Source: Mariniphaga sediminis (lineage in GTDB: Bacteria; Bacteroidota; Bacteroidia; Bacteroidales; Prolixibacteraceae). From it: a DNA stretch of 64,000 nucleotides. A model generated the notes under the pieces. The model was given only the letters and a program-made list of their open reading frames with translations, searched no databases and had not been told where the DNA came from. A program made the position numbers and the translations under genes. The DNA lies in NCBI RefSeq assembly GCF_003573545.1, contig NZ_QWET01000016.1, positions 62,001 through 126,000 of the forward strand. Reading direction: 5' to 3'. Below are positions 8,252-16,748 of this stretch, in pieces (the stretch's first letter is position 1; every line of letters begins with the position of its first letter).

Positions 8252-10081
8252 ATGAAAAAGATAAATAATTGTAGTTTGATGATTGTACTTATTGTATTAA
8301 TTATTACATCATGTAAAGAAAACTTTTTTGAACATTTCCCCCCTGGGCAGATATCAGACAATACTTTAGAAGGAGCTAAAGGAGCGGAAACTGTGTTAAC
8401 CGGTGCATATTCTGCTCTTAGCGGATTTCAGGTTAGCGCTTTTAACTCAATGGAAATAGGTACAGACAACAGGTTGTTCGGGAGTATTGCAGCAGATGAT
8501 GGTTACGCCGGCTCACATATCGGGGACAGACCTAAGGTATGGACACATGAACTGTACCAGGTTCTTCCAACAAATGTGTGTGAAGAATATCGGTGGAAAT
8601 ATGTTTATGATGGGGTTTCGCGTGCAAACGATGCTCTTAAACTGATAAATGAGGCGGAAAATAATGGAGAACTTTCTGCTGAGAAGGCTAAAAAAATGAA
8701 AGCAGAAGCTCGGTTTATTAGAGGCTGGCTTCATTACAACCAAAAGATTGTTTTTAAATATATACCGTATATTACATTAAATCTCGAAAATCCAGTCAGC
8801 GATATGCCATATACTAAGGCAGAAATGGAGAATCCTTCGAAAGTTCCGAATATGACATCAGAGGATAATGAAATTGACACCTGGCGTTTAATTGAAGGAG
8901 ATATCAAGTATGCTGTTGATAATCTTCCCGAGAAGCAAGAGGAGATTGGTAGGGTTGACAAATACGCAGCTGAAGTTCTTTTGGCCAGAGTTTTTCTGAT
9001 GCAGGGGAAATATGCTGAAGTGAAACCTCTTTTAATTGATATTATTGAAAACAGCGGAGCAGAACTTGTTGAACATTTTTATTGGAATTATGACATTGTA
9101 CATAACAACAATAAAGAATCCTTATTCGAGATTCAATCATTTACAAATTCCAATGGTATAGCAACTCAAAACTCTTTTAATACAGGATTAGGTGTAATGC
9201 CTCGTAAATTAGGAGGTTGGGGGCTTTATCAGATTTCGTTACAAACTGTAAATGCATTTCAGGTAAATGAACAAGGGCTGCCGCTGGAAAACTGGGACAA
9301 ACACCCTTTTAAACATTCATATGGAATTTTATCTACTGAAGAGTTTCATCCTAGCGAGGAATTGGTGGATCCACGGTTGGATTGGACGGTGGGTAGGAGA
9401 GGAATCCCCTTTTTAGGATGGGGAATCCATATAGGATCCGGGTATGTTCGAGATCCTGCATTTGGAGGTGTATTTAATTCGAAAAAGCATATGTTTAGTT
9501 TTGAAGAAAATGGCAAAGAAAGACCTTCAACAATGTATAGTGGTTCAAGCACGCAGAATATCAGAAAGTTCCGTTTAGGTCATGTTTATTTATGGATGGC
9601 TGAGGTTGAAACGAATGAGGGCAATTTTGAGTCTGCAAGATGGTATATCAACAAACTACGTGAACGTGCTAGTAATCATGTTGTCATGGGAAAATGTTAT
9701 TCATATGAATTTAATGATGACCTAGATCCCAATGTAAATTGGGATGAACCAGCAGCAAATTATAAAATTGGTCTTTATAGGACAGAAGACTTTAATACGA
9801 AGGATAAAGCTTGGCGTGCAATTCAAATAGAAACGTTTCTTGAGACAGCTGCTGAGGGATTGCGTTTTTTCGACTTGCGGCGTTGGGAAGAACATGGTAA
9901 TTTTAATTTTTCCATGGTGGAATGGATGAACAATTATATTGAAAATGATTGGAAACAGTATAGGCCTTTTTTGAAAGAAGCTCAAGCCTTTTTTGACGAA
10001 GAGGATAAATACTTTCCTATTCCTCAAAGAGCAGTAGATGACCAACCTGGAATAATTAAACAGAACCCAAATTTTAGATAA
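8252..10081 (+). CDS. SusD/RagB-family glycan-binding lipoprotein
   Basis: 609 residues from the ATG at 8252, 26 bp after susC. An in-frame ATG at 8237 also exists, but the 8252 start gives a standard lipoprotein signal MKKINNCSLMIVLIVLIITSC with the lipidated Cys at position 21. SusD features are the N-terminal NTLEGAKGAETVLTGAYSAL segment, TPR-like helical repeats (YAAEVLLARVFLMQGKYAEV) and the C-terminal ETAAEGLRFFDLRRWEE motif with FPIPQRAVDDQPG. It sits on the outer face of the outer membrane as the lid of the SusC barrel. The exported enzymes follow downstream. Confidence 0.96.
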   Translation: MKKINNCSLMIVLIVLIITSCKENFFEHFPPGQISDNTLEGAKGAETVLTGAYSALSGFQVSAFNSMEIGTDNRLFGSIAADDGYAGSHIGDRPKVWTHELYQVLPTNVCEEYRWKYVYDGVSRANDALKLINEAENNGELSAEKAKKMKAEARFIRGWLHYNQKIVFKYIPYITLNLENPVSDMPYTKAEMENPSKVPNMTSEDNEIDTWRLIEGDIKYAVDNLPEKQEEIGRVDKYAAEVLLARVFLMQGKYAEVKPLLIDIIENSGAELVEHFYWNYDIVHNNNKESLFEIQSFTNSNGIATQNSFNTGLGVMPRKLGGWGLYQISLQTVNAFQVNEQGLPLENWDKHPFKHSYGILSTEEFHPSEELVDPRLDWTVGRRGIPFLGWGIHIGSGYVRDPAFGGVFNSKKHMFSFEENGKERPSTMYSGSSTQNIRKFRLGHVYLWMAEVETNEGNFESARWYINKLRERASNHVVMGKCYSYEFNDDLDPNVNWDEPAANYKIGLYRTEDFNTKDKAWRAIQIETFLETAAEGLRFFDLRRWEEHGNFNFSMVEWMNNYIENDWKQYRPFLKEAQAFFDEEDKYFPIPQRAVDDQPGIIKQNPNFR

Positions 10082-10464
10082 ACGATAATTCCAGACCTGT
10101 CATTAACAATAGGGTAGTCTGACTTTCATTGAACCACTTGTAGAAGTATCAGGGAAACAATAAAAAATCTCTGATAACATTTAATGTTCAGATTAGTAAA
10201 GAGGTTGATGACAGTTCTGTATTTATAAAATTCATGTGATATAGGTGTGTGATGAGAAAATACTTATGTCATGAAAATTCCTTTTAACTAATGGTAGAAA
10301 TTTGTGCTGTCTGAGTACATGTTCATGGTGTCGATTCTAAATTGTTTTTACATGTGTTTTGTTATTGCTTCGCCTTTTGATAGAGGATCTATATTGCACA
10401 TAGTTAATATGTTATGTGTAATTTGATAGTTAGTTGTAGTTAATTTTGTAAAAATTTTTGTGTA
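10082..10464. other. 383-bp AT-rich spacer between susD and the pyruvyl-transferase-like gene
   Basis: No gene or strong hairpin. Near its end TAATTTTG at 10441-10448 fits a Bacteroidota -7 box; a TTTG at 10422-10425 is only 15 bp upstream, shorter than usual. The downstream gene may therefore have its own transcription start, distinct from susCD. Confidence 0.4.
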
Positions 10465-11973
10465 ATGAAACAGAATTCTAAATATACGCAGTTAAACCGA
10501 CGAAATTTTATAGGTCATGTTGGAGTAGTTTCAGCAGGCCTCACCCTAGGGGTGAAACCATGGTATATAAAAAAAGTAAATTCAAAAAGTATGATGAAGG
10601 AAAAGAAGTGTTCTCGTATAATGATTGGTTATGTTTGGAGACTGGAGAGTACTCCGGGAGGAAATATTGGAGATTATGCCATAACTCCGGGGTTAGTAAC
10701 CCTTTTGGAACATAACTTTCCAAAATACCAGGTCACTGCATTGAATATGAAAAGAAGTTCAAAATTTAGAATCTATAATGAACTTCACGGATTTCCCAAA
10801 TGTGATGTTGTTGATGATGCTTTAAGCAGTGTTTTTAGTAGCGAATTACTAAAAATAAAAAATGAGTTTGGAGGAACCCTGCCTATTATTAATAGTTCAA
10901 ATATTGATATAGTGTTTGATAAATTTGCTTCGGGCATAATCAATCGGGTTAAACAGGAATATCCTCAATTTATTGATGTATTGCTTGAAACATGTCTTTT
11001 TATCTACAATAGTGGGATGATATTGGTTTATGGTGAAGAAACATTAGCGGGAAGCGGACCTATTGGTTTTTGGAATTATACTGTGTTAAGAAGCTTACCC
11101 CTTTTAATTGCGTGGAAATTAGGTATCCCTTATGGGATCTATGCTCATTCATTCGATTCATTTGGTGATGTTAATGATTCTGGTCAACCTTATTTTAGAA
11201 AGCTGCTGGAAAACGCAAAGTTTGTTTTTTGTCGTGATAGCAACTCTGTAGATTACGTGAAAAGTTTGCAAATAAATGCACCTAACCTCATGTTTGTACC
11301 TGATAGTACTATTTCTGCTAATCAGTGCGACAATAATTGGGCATCTGAGTTCATGAAACGCAATGGTCTAAATCAAAAACGTTTTTTAATAATTGTTGCA
11401 CGGACTTGGAATCAGGGAGATAGAGGAAGCTCCACCATTGGAAGGAAAAGGGGATTTAGTCATATGGAGAAAATGAGACATATTATTAGCCAATGGGTGT
11501 TAAAAACGGGAATGAAGGTAATAATTACATCAGAAGTTGAGTCGGATTTCAATAATGTTGCAGAATTCATTTATTATAAATTACCTGAAAATATTCGCTC
11601 AAGTTGTATAATGCCAGATGCATTTTGGACAACGGAACAGGCTGTCGCCTTATATCGGCAAGCACGTATTATTGTTACTATGGAGGTACATTCCTTTTTA
11701 ATGGCTATTCCTCAAGGTACTCCGACTATTGTCCCAACCTTTAGTGAGAGCGGAAGGAAAATTTGGATGTTAAATGATTTTAAACTTAACGATTGGCTTT
11801 TTGATATTGATAATGTTAGTGCGGAACAAATTGAAGACACTATTTTTAAAATAAATGATCAATATCAACATTATTCTGATTTAGTTAATACAAAGGTTAT
11901 TCCTTATCTAAAAAACATTGAGGATCGAGCCATGAAAATTGTTGGGAAAGCTTTAGTTCCTGAAGCTAAATAA
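10465..11973 (+). CDS. Polysaccharide pyruvyl transferase-family protein with Tat signal
   Basis: 502 residues. The N-terminus has a twin-arginine signal (LNRRNFIGHVGVVSAGLTLGV, RR at ~12-13). The body matches the polysaccharide pyruvyl transferase family (PF04230-like): GGNIGDYAITPG near residue 64, GEETLAGSGPIGFWNYTVLR, LGIPYGIYAHSFDSFGD, FVFCRDSNSVDYVK and VPDSTI. The two-lobed GT-B-like family transfers pyruvate from phosphoenolpyruvate to hexoses in the cytoplasm, so a Tat signal on such a protein is unexpected. It may act as a sugar-binding or transferase-like protein in the periplasm. The gene is clearly AT-richer than the Gfo/Idh gene 62 bp downstream, suggesting separate acquisition. 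Family call is good; function is open. Confidence 0.75.
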   Translation: MKQNSKYTQLNRRNFIGHVGVVSAGLTLGVKPWYIKKVNSKSMMKEKKCSRIMIGYVWRLESTPGGNIGDYAITPGLVTLLEHNFPKYQVTALNMKRSSKFRIYNELHGFPKCDVVDDALSSVFSSELLKIKNEFGGTLPIINSSNIDIVFDKFASGIINRVKQEYPQFIDVLLETCLFIYNSGMILVYGEETLAGSGPIGFWNYTVLRSLPLLIAWKLGIPYGIYAHSFDSFGDVNDSGQPYFRKLLENAKFVFCRDSNSVDYVKSLQINAPNLMFVPDSTISANQCDNNWASEFMKRNGLNQKRFLIIVARTWNQGDRGSSTIGRKRGFSHMEKMRHIISQWVLKTGMKVIITSEVESDFNNVAEFIYYKLPENIRSSCIMPDAFWTTEQAVALYRQARIIVTMEVHSFLMAIPQGTPTIVPTFSESGRKIWMLNDFKLNDWLFDIDNVSAEQIEDTIFKINDQYQHYSDLVNTKVIPYLKNIEDRAMKIVGKALVPEAK

Positions 11974-12035
11974 TTATTAGCCAGCTTTTTTTCGTGAGCT
12001 GGCTGATTTGATTTATAATCTTGTATTTTGTTATC

Positions 12036-13538
12036 ATGATCAATATTAACCGAAGAAACTTTGTAAAAACCACAGCCCTGGCCGGCACCGGGCTTACCTT
12101 TGTCCCGGGCACAGTACTGGGTAAGCGCTTTGGCCATGTTTCGCCGAGCGACAAGTTAAACATTGCCGGTGTAGGCGTGGGCGGCATGGGTCGCAACAAC
12201 CTGCGCAACATGAACGGCGAAAACATTGTGGCCCTGTGCGACGTAGACTGGAACTATGCCGCCAAAACATTTAAAGATTACCCTAAAGCCAAACAGTTTA
12301 AAGACTGGCGCGAGATGCTCGACAAAATGGGAAATTCCATTGATGCGGTAATGGTAGCTACACCCGACCATACCCACGCCGGAGTAACAGCCCATGCCAT
12401 CACGCTGGGCAAACACGTGTATACGCAAAAACCGCTGACCCATTCAGTTTACGAGTCACGTCTGCTAACTAAACTGGCCAAAAAGTATGGCGTGTCCACA
12501 CAAATGGGCAATCAGGGAAACTCGTTTGGTGACATACGGCGGGTGTGCGAATGGATTTGGTCAGGCGCAATAGGGGAAGTCACCGAGGTACATGCCTGGA
12601 CCGATCGCCCCATCTGGCCTCAGGGACTGCAACGCCCCACCGAAACAGTGAAAGTTCCTAAAACCCTCGACTGGGACCTCTTCCTGGGCCCAGCTGCATT
12701 CCGCCCCTACCACCCGGCCTATACGCCCTGGAACTGGCGTGGCTGGTGGGATTACGGTACCGGTGCTCTCGGTGATATGGCCTGCCATGTACTCGACCCG
12801 GTATTCTGGGCTCTTAAGCTGAAATATCCGACCAAAGTAGAAGCATCCTCCACATTGGTTAATACCGAAAGTGCACCGCATGCCGAGGTTGTGGAATATA
12901 CTTTCCCGGCACGGAAAAACCTCCCTGACGTGGGTATGCCCGAGGTAAAGGTTACCTGGTACGATGGAGGATTACTACCGCGCCGTCCCATAGAACTGGC
13001 CGATGGCGAAATACTCGGCAAAGACAGCGGCGGTGGACTGTTGTTTGTCGGGACCAAAGGGAAAATCATGACCAGCTACTACGGAATGAAACCCACCCTG
13101 CTTCCTTATTCCAAAATGGAAAAATTTGAAGAGCCCAGGCCGGTATTGCGCCGTATCCCCGGCTCTGGTGACAGCCCGTGGTCCGGGGCGCACGAACGCG
13201 ACTGGATTCGTGCCTGTAAGGAACCGGCAGGAAGCCGCACCGAAACGAGTGCCAATTTCGCCTACTCCGGCCCGTTTAACGAAATGGTGGTAATAGGCGT
13301 GCTGGCTGTCCGTCTCCAGGGATTGAACCGTATCCTGGAATGGGACGGCGAAAATATGCAATTCACCAACATATCCGACTCGGATAAAATTAAAGTGGTA
13401 TCTGTCGATAAATTTGAAGTGGTGGACGGCGACCCGCGCTTCGACAGGCAGTACGCTGAATTTAATGCAAAAGATATGGCCGAGGAATGGGTGAAACATA
13501 CCTACCGCGATGGTTGGTCGTTGCCCGAAATGCCATAA
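12036..13538 (+). CDS. Tat-exported Gfo/Idh/MocA-family oxidoreductase
   Basis: 500 residues from the ATG at 12036, chosen because a TTG 15 bp upstream would add residues before the signal. The twin-arginine signal INRRNFVKTTALAGTGLTF is followed by the Rossmann dinucleotide motif GVGVGGMGRNNL, the conserved CDVDW loop, the ATPDHTHAG motif and QKPLTHS (the EKP-type catalytic motif of the family). The C-terminal alpha/beta substrate domain holds GDMACHVLDPVFWAL. Such proteins fold with bound NAD(P) in the cytoplasm and go out through Tat, as in glucose-fructose oxidoreductase. They oxidise or reduce sugars. Base composition is GC-richer than the preceding gene. A terminator follows. Confidence 0.92.
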   Translation: MININRRNFVKTTALAGTGLTFVPGTVLGKRFGHVSPSDKLNIAGVGVGGMGRNNLRNMNGENIVALCDVDWNYAAKTFKDYPKAKQFKDWREMLDKMGNSIDAVMVATPDHTHAGVTAHAITLGKHVYTQKPLTHSVYESRLLTKLAKKYGVSTQMGNQGNSFGDIRRVCEWIWSGAIGEVTEVHAWTDRPIWPQGLQRPTETVKVPKTLDWDLFLGPAAFRPYHPAYTPWNWRGWWDYGTGALGDMACHVLDPVFWALKLKYPTKVEASSTLVNTESAPHAEVVEYTFPARKNLPDVGMPEVKVTWYDGGLLPRRPIELADGEILGKDSGGGLLFVGTKGKIMTSYYGMKPTLLPYSKMEKFEEPRPVLRRIPGSGDSPWSGAHERDWIRACKEPAGSRTETSANFAYSGPFNEMVVIGVLAVRLQGLNRILEWDGENMQFTNISDSDKIKVVSVDKFEVVDGDPRFDRQYAEFNAKDMAEEWVKHTYRDGWSLPEMP

Positions 13539-13558
13539 GGATAGGAACAAAAAACACA

Positions 13559-13594
13559 GAAGGGGCCGTCTCTTGTCAGCCCCTTCATTTTTTT
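13559..13594 (+). terminator. Rho-independent terminator after the Gfo/Idh gene
   Basis: A perfect 8-bp stem GAAGGGGC (13559-13566) / GCCCCTTC (13579-13586) with a 12-nt loop is followed by ATTTTTTTT. It lies 20 bp after the stop codon and 28 bp before the next start, so the TIM-barrel gene probably relies partly on read-through or its own start. Confidence 0.85.
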
Positions 13595-13621
13595 TAATTA
13601 TTTAATTCTACAATTCAAGTT

Positions 13622-14479
13622 ATGAAGAAAAGTATATTCGTAAAAATTTCTGTTTTACTGGCAGTTATGGTTTTATCGTTAGCTGTTTTTGCACAAAAAA
13701 GCAAGCTGGACAAAGCCGGCTGGAAACTGGGGGTACAAAGTTACTCGTTCCATAGATTTACTTTTACAGAAGCCGTTGACATAGCCCACCAGCTGGGACT
13801 GAACTACATGGAAGTGTATTACGGCCAGCCTTTGGGCGAAGGCATGGAAGGCACCATGGATTTCAGGATGGATAAAGAAACCCGCAAACAGATACTGAAA
13901 TATGCCCAATCAAAAAAGGTTAAAATCATGGCCAGCGGCGTGGTTATCTGCAAAGACGAACAGGAATGGAAACAGCTTTTTGAATTTGCCAATGCCATGG
14001 GCATTAAAATCATTACCTGCGAGCCGGAGTACAAACACCTGGAATATGTGGATGAACTGGCCAACAAGTACAAAATAGATGTGGCCATCCACAACCACCC
14101 GAAACCATCGAATTACTGGAAGCCTGAAATGTTTCTCGAAGCCACCAAAGAGCTGAGCAGCCGGATTGGGGCATGTGCCGATGTGGGCCACTGGGCACGC
14201 ATGGGGCTCGACCCGGCAGAATGCCTAAAAAAGTACAATGGCAAGGTAAAGTCGCTGCACTTTAAAGACATTAAAGCAGCAGAAGCGGGGGAAGCCGAAC
14301 GCCACGATGTGATTTGGGGGACCGGTTCGCTGGATATAGAAGGCATGCTTGCGGAATTAAAAAAACAAGACTTCGAAGGCCTCTTTTCCATCGAATACGA
14401 ACACAACTGGGATAACTCGGTTCCCGATATCGAAAAAAGCATTACATATTTCAAAAAGCTTGTCGATGAACTATATTAA
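13622..14479 (+). CDS. Exported sugar phosphate isomerase/epimerase-like TIM-barrel protein
   Basis: 285 residues with a cleavable signal peptide (FVKISVLLAVMVLSLAVFAQ). The mature part is an AP-endonuclease-2/xylose-isomerase-like TIM barrel. It contains WKLGVQSYSFH, LNYMEVYYG, the ICEPEYK-type strand (IITCEPEYKHLEY), IDVAIHNHPKP, IGACADVGHWARMGLDP, VKSLHFKDIK and FSIEYEHNWD. The Glu, His, Asp and Glu residues at the barrel ends are the usual metal ligands. It is exported, which rules out a classical cytoplasmic phosphate-sugar isomerase. Paired with the exported Gfo/Idh enzyme upstream, it likely acts on an oxidised sugar or glycoside in the periplasm (inference). Confidence 0.85.
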   Translation: MKKSIFVKISVLLAVMVLSLAVFAQKSKLDKAGWKLGVQSYSFHRFTFTEAVDIAHQLGLNYMEVYYGQPLGEGMEGTMDFRMDKETRKQILKYAQSKKVKIMASGVVICKDEQEWKQLFEFANAMGIKIITCEPEYKHLEYVDELANKYKIDVAIHNHPKPSNYWKPEMFLEATKELSSRIGACADVGHWARMGLDPAECLKKYNGKVKSLHFKDIKAAEAGEAERHDVIWGTGSLDIEGMLAELKKQDFEGLFSIEYEHNWDNSVPDIEKSITYFKKLVDELY

Positions 14480-14547
14480 ATGTAGTTATGGAAGCTTTAA
14501 TAGAAAGCGGCAATAAATTATCAGAGTCGATAAAACATTAAAAAAGC

Positions 14548-16434
14548 ATGAAAAATTTATTTATCACTTGGCTTTTCGTTCTATTTATTGGTACTGCATT
14601 TGCGCAGGGACAAAAACAGAATCAACCTGATAGTAACAATGCAATTGTAGACCTTTTACAACCTGCTACTGCATCTCAAATACGTGGTTTCTTGGGAGAA
14701 AAATTGGATGCTTCTTACTACAATCGGATACTAGCACAGGATGTTGAACGACTAATTTCTCCGTTTTGGAACCGGACAGAAACCAGTTGCTGGCAAAGTG
14801 AATTTTGGGGGAAATGGTTAACGTCGGCCGTATTGGCTTATTGCTACCATCCTGAACCGCAATTGAAAGATATTTTAGATATGGCAGTTGAGGGGCTTAT
14901 AGCTACTCAATCAGCTAATGGATATATCGGGAATTATGCAGATGATTGGCATCTTAAAAATTGGGATATATGGGGAAGAAAGTACTGTTTGCTTGGTTTA
15001 TTGGCATATTACAATCTTAGAAAAGATGGTACTGTATTGCAAGCAGCTTGTAACCTAGCTGACCATTTAATAAAAGAACTTGCTGATAATAAAGTATTGA
15101 TTGTAAAACAAGGGAACCACCGTGGTATGGCTGCTTCTTCGATACTAGAACCCATTTGCCTTCTTTTCTCTCGGACAAAAGAAAAACGATACCTTGAATT
15201 TGCCAAAGAAATTGTACGTCAGTGGGAAATTACTGATGGACCTCAACTTATTACAAAAGCAAATGTTGATGTGTCAAAACGTTTCCCAAAAACTACAAAC
15301 TGGTATGGATGGGAGCAGGGGCAAAAGGCATATGAAATGATGTCATGCTACGAAGGATTGCTAGAATTTTATCGCTTAACAGGGAAAGACGAATATAAAG
15401 AAGCAGTTGAAAAAACTTGGGAAAATATACGTAGTACTGAAATAAATATCGTTGGTTCAGGGGCATCTATAGAATGTTGGTTTGGCGGAAAGGAATTACA
15501 ATCACAACCAATTCTCCATTACCAAGAAACTTGTGTTACGGTAACTTGGATAAAACTATGCCAGAAATTACTACGATTAACAGGAGAAGCTAAATATGCA
15601 GATGCTATTGAACAAGCATATTACAATGCCTTATTGGGATCTATGAAGCCTGATGGAGCAGAATGGGCGATGTACTCCCCTCTCTCCGGGCAACGGATGG
15701 TAGGCAGTGAACAATGCGGCATGGGGATAAATTGCTGTAAGGCTAATGGCCCCCGCAGTTTATTCTCATTTCCATCTACTGTTGCAATGGGCAGAAACGA
15801 TGGGCTACAGGTAAATTTTTATGCAAAGGGAGCTTATGTTCTTCAAACCCCGGATGGGCAGAAAGTCAAATTGGTACAGGAAACAGATTATCCGATTAGT
15901 GGAAAAATCAACATCAAAATAGAATTGCCCAAGTCGGAAGAAATGGCAATCCGGTTACGTATACCTGAATGGAGCAAACATTCTTCTCTTTTTGTGAACG
16001 AGAAATCAGTTCCGGGAATTACTGCCGGGCAATATGTCGTTATCCAAAAGAAATGGAAAGACAAGGACAAAATAAGTTTGTACCTGGATATGAAAGGTAA
16101 AATTATAAAACCAGGGAAACAAACTGAGAATATAGCTATCGTACGAGGTCCAATTGTCTTTGCACGCGACAGCCGCTTGCTCGGTTCACCCCTCGATGCA
16201 TGGTTAATCCCGTTAACTGATAAAGACGGTTATTTAAATTTGAAAATGAACGAACAAAAACCACAAGGTTTCTGGATGCAATGCAAAGTGCAGTGCAAAT
16301 ACGAACCTACTCAAAAAGGAGGTGACCAACAAGGTCAGTTAACCTTTTGCGATTACGCTTCGGCCGGAAACACCTTCGACGAGCGTTCACGTTTTCGGGT
16401 TTGGTTTCCTCAGTTAATTGATCCTCGAAAGTAA
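14548..16434 (+). CDS. GH127-type beta-L-arabinofuranosidase-like glycoside hydrolase (DUF1680)
   Basis: 628 residues with signal peptide MKNLFITWLFVLFIGTAFAQ. An (alpha/alpha)6-barrel domain includes FWNRTETSCWQSEFWGKWLTS, SANGYIGNY and GYxEGLLEFYRLTG-like repeats. The GH127 metal/nucleophile set is visible: QETC with Glu327 and Cys329, and NCC with Cys396 and Cys397, equivalent to the Zn-binding Glu/Cys and nucleophilic Cys of characterised beta-L-arabinofuranosidases. A C-terminal beta-sandwich follows (LRIPEWSK, VNEKSV, IVRGPIVFAR). It is predicted to remove terminal L-arabinofuranose in the periplasm. Family members GH127/GH146 cannot be separated by eye. Confidence 0.9.
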   Translation: MKNLFITWLFVLFIGTAFAQGQKQNQPDSNNAIVDLLQPATASQIRGFLGEKLDASYYNRILAQDVERLISPFWNRTETSCWQSEFWGKWLTSAVLAYCYHPEPQLKDILDMAVEGLIATQSANGYIGNYADDWHLKNWDIWGRKYCLLGLLAYYNLRKDGTVLQAACNLADHLIKELADNKVLIVKQGNHRGMAASSILEPICLLFSRTKEKRYLEFAKEIVRQWEITDGPQLITKANVDVSKRFPKTTNWYGWEQGQKAYEMMSCYEGLLEFYRLTGKDEYKEAVEKTWENIRSTEINIVGSGASIECWFGGKELQSQPILHYQETCVTVTWIKLCQKLLRLTGEAKYADAIEQAYYNALLGSMKPDGAEWAMYSPLSGQRMVGSEQCGMGINCCKANGPRSLFSFPSTVAMGRNDGLQVNFYAKGAYVLQTPDGQKVKLVQETDYPISGKINIKIELPKSEEMAIRLRIPEWSKHSSLFVNEKSVPGITAGQYVVIQKKWKDKDKISLYLDMKGKIIKPGKQTENIAIVRGPIVFARDSRLLGSPLDAWLIPLTDKDGYLNLKMNEQKPQGFWMQCKVQCKYEPTQKGGDQQGQLTFCDYASAGNTFDERSRFRVWFPQLIDPRK

Positions 16435-16748
16435 GTTATAGTAATCTTTTCTTATAAAACCATTTTTACAAAGCCAATTGGAGAAGAGCTTGACAGGCTC
16501 GTCGAAGTGGCATAAAAAACAAAGAAAGGAGGAGAATATGGGAAATACCCCAAGAGTGTATGGGCGAGGTACGTTCTTTTAACTCAAAAAAGGAAAATCA
16601 AGAGGCGTTTTATGCTCGAAGGACAAAGGATACAGAATATTTAAAGGTGGAGTTAAACCAAATTGACTCCAATTGAATAGCCTTTGCTTCATAAGCCGGA
16701 AAAAAATCAATTTGGATATTTAAGTTTACTTTTTCTGGAGATAGTCAA
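16435..16748. other. 314-bp spacer with possible gene-end relic
   Basis: No intact gene. Between ~16465 and 16515 an open stretch reads TKPIGEELDRLVEVA then stops, which looks like the C-terminus of a lost protein. A strong GGAGGAG precedes an ATG at 16538 that opens only a 13-codon frame. Both fit a decayed or rearranged gene between the two glycosidases. TGGAGT and ACTCCA near 16646-16671 form a short inverted repeat. Confidence 0.35.
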
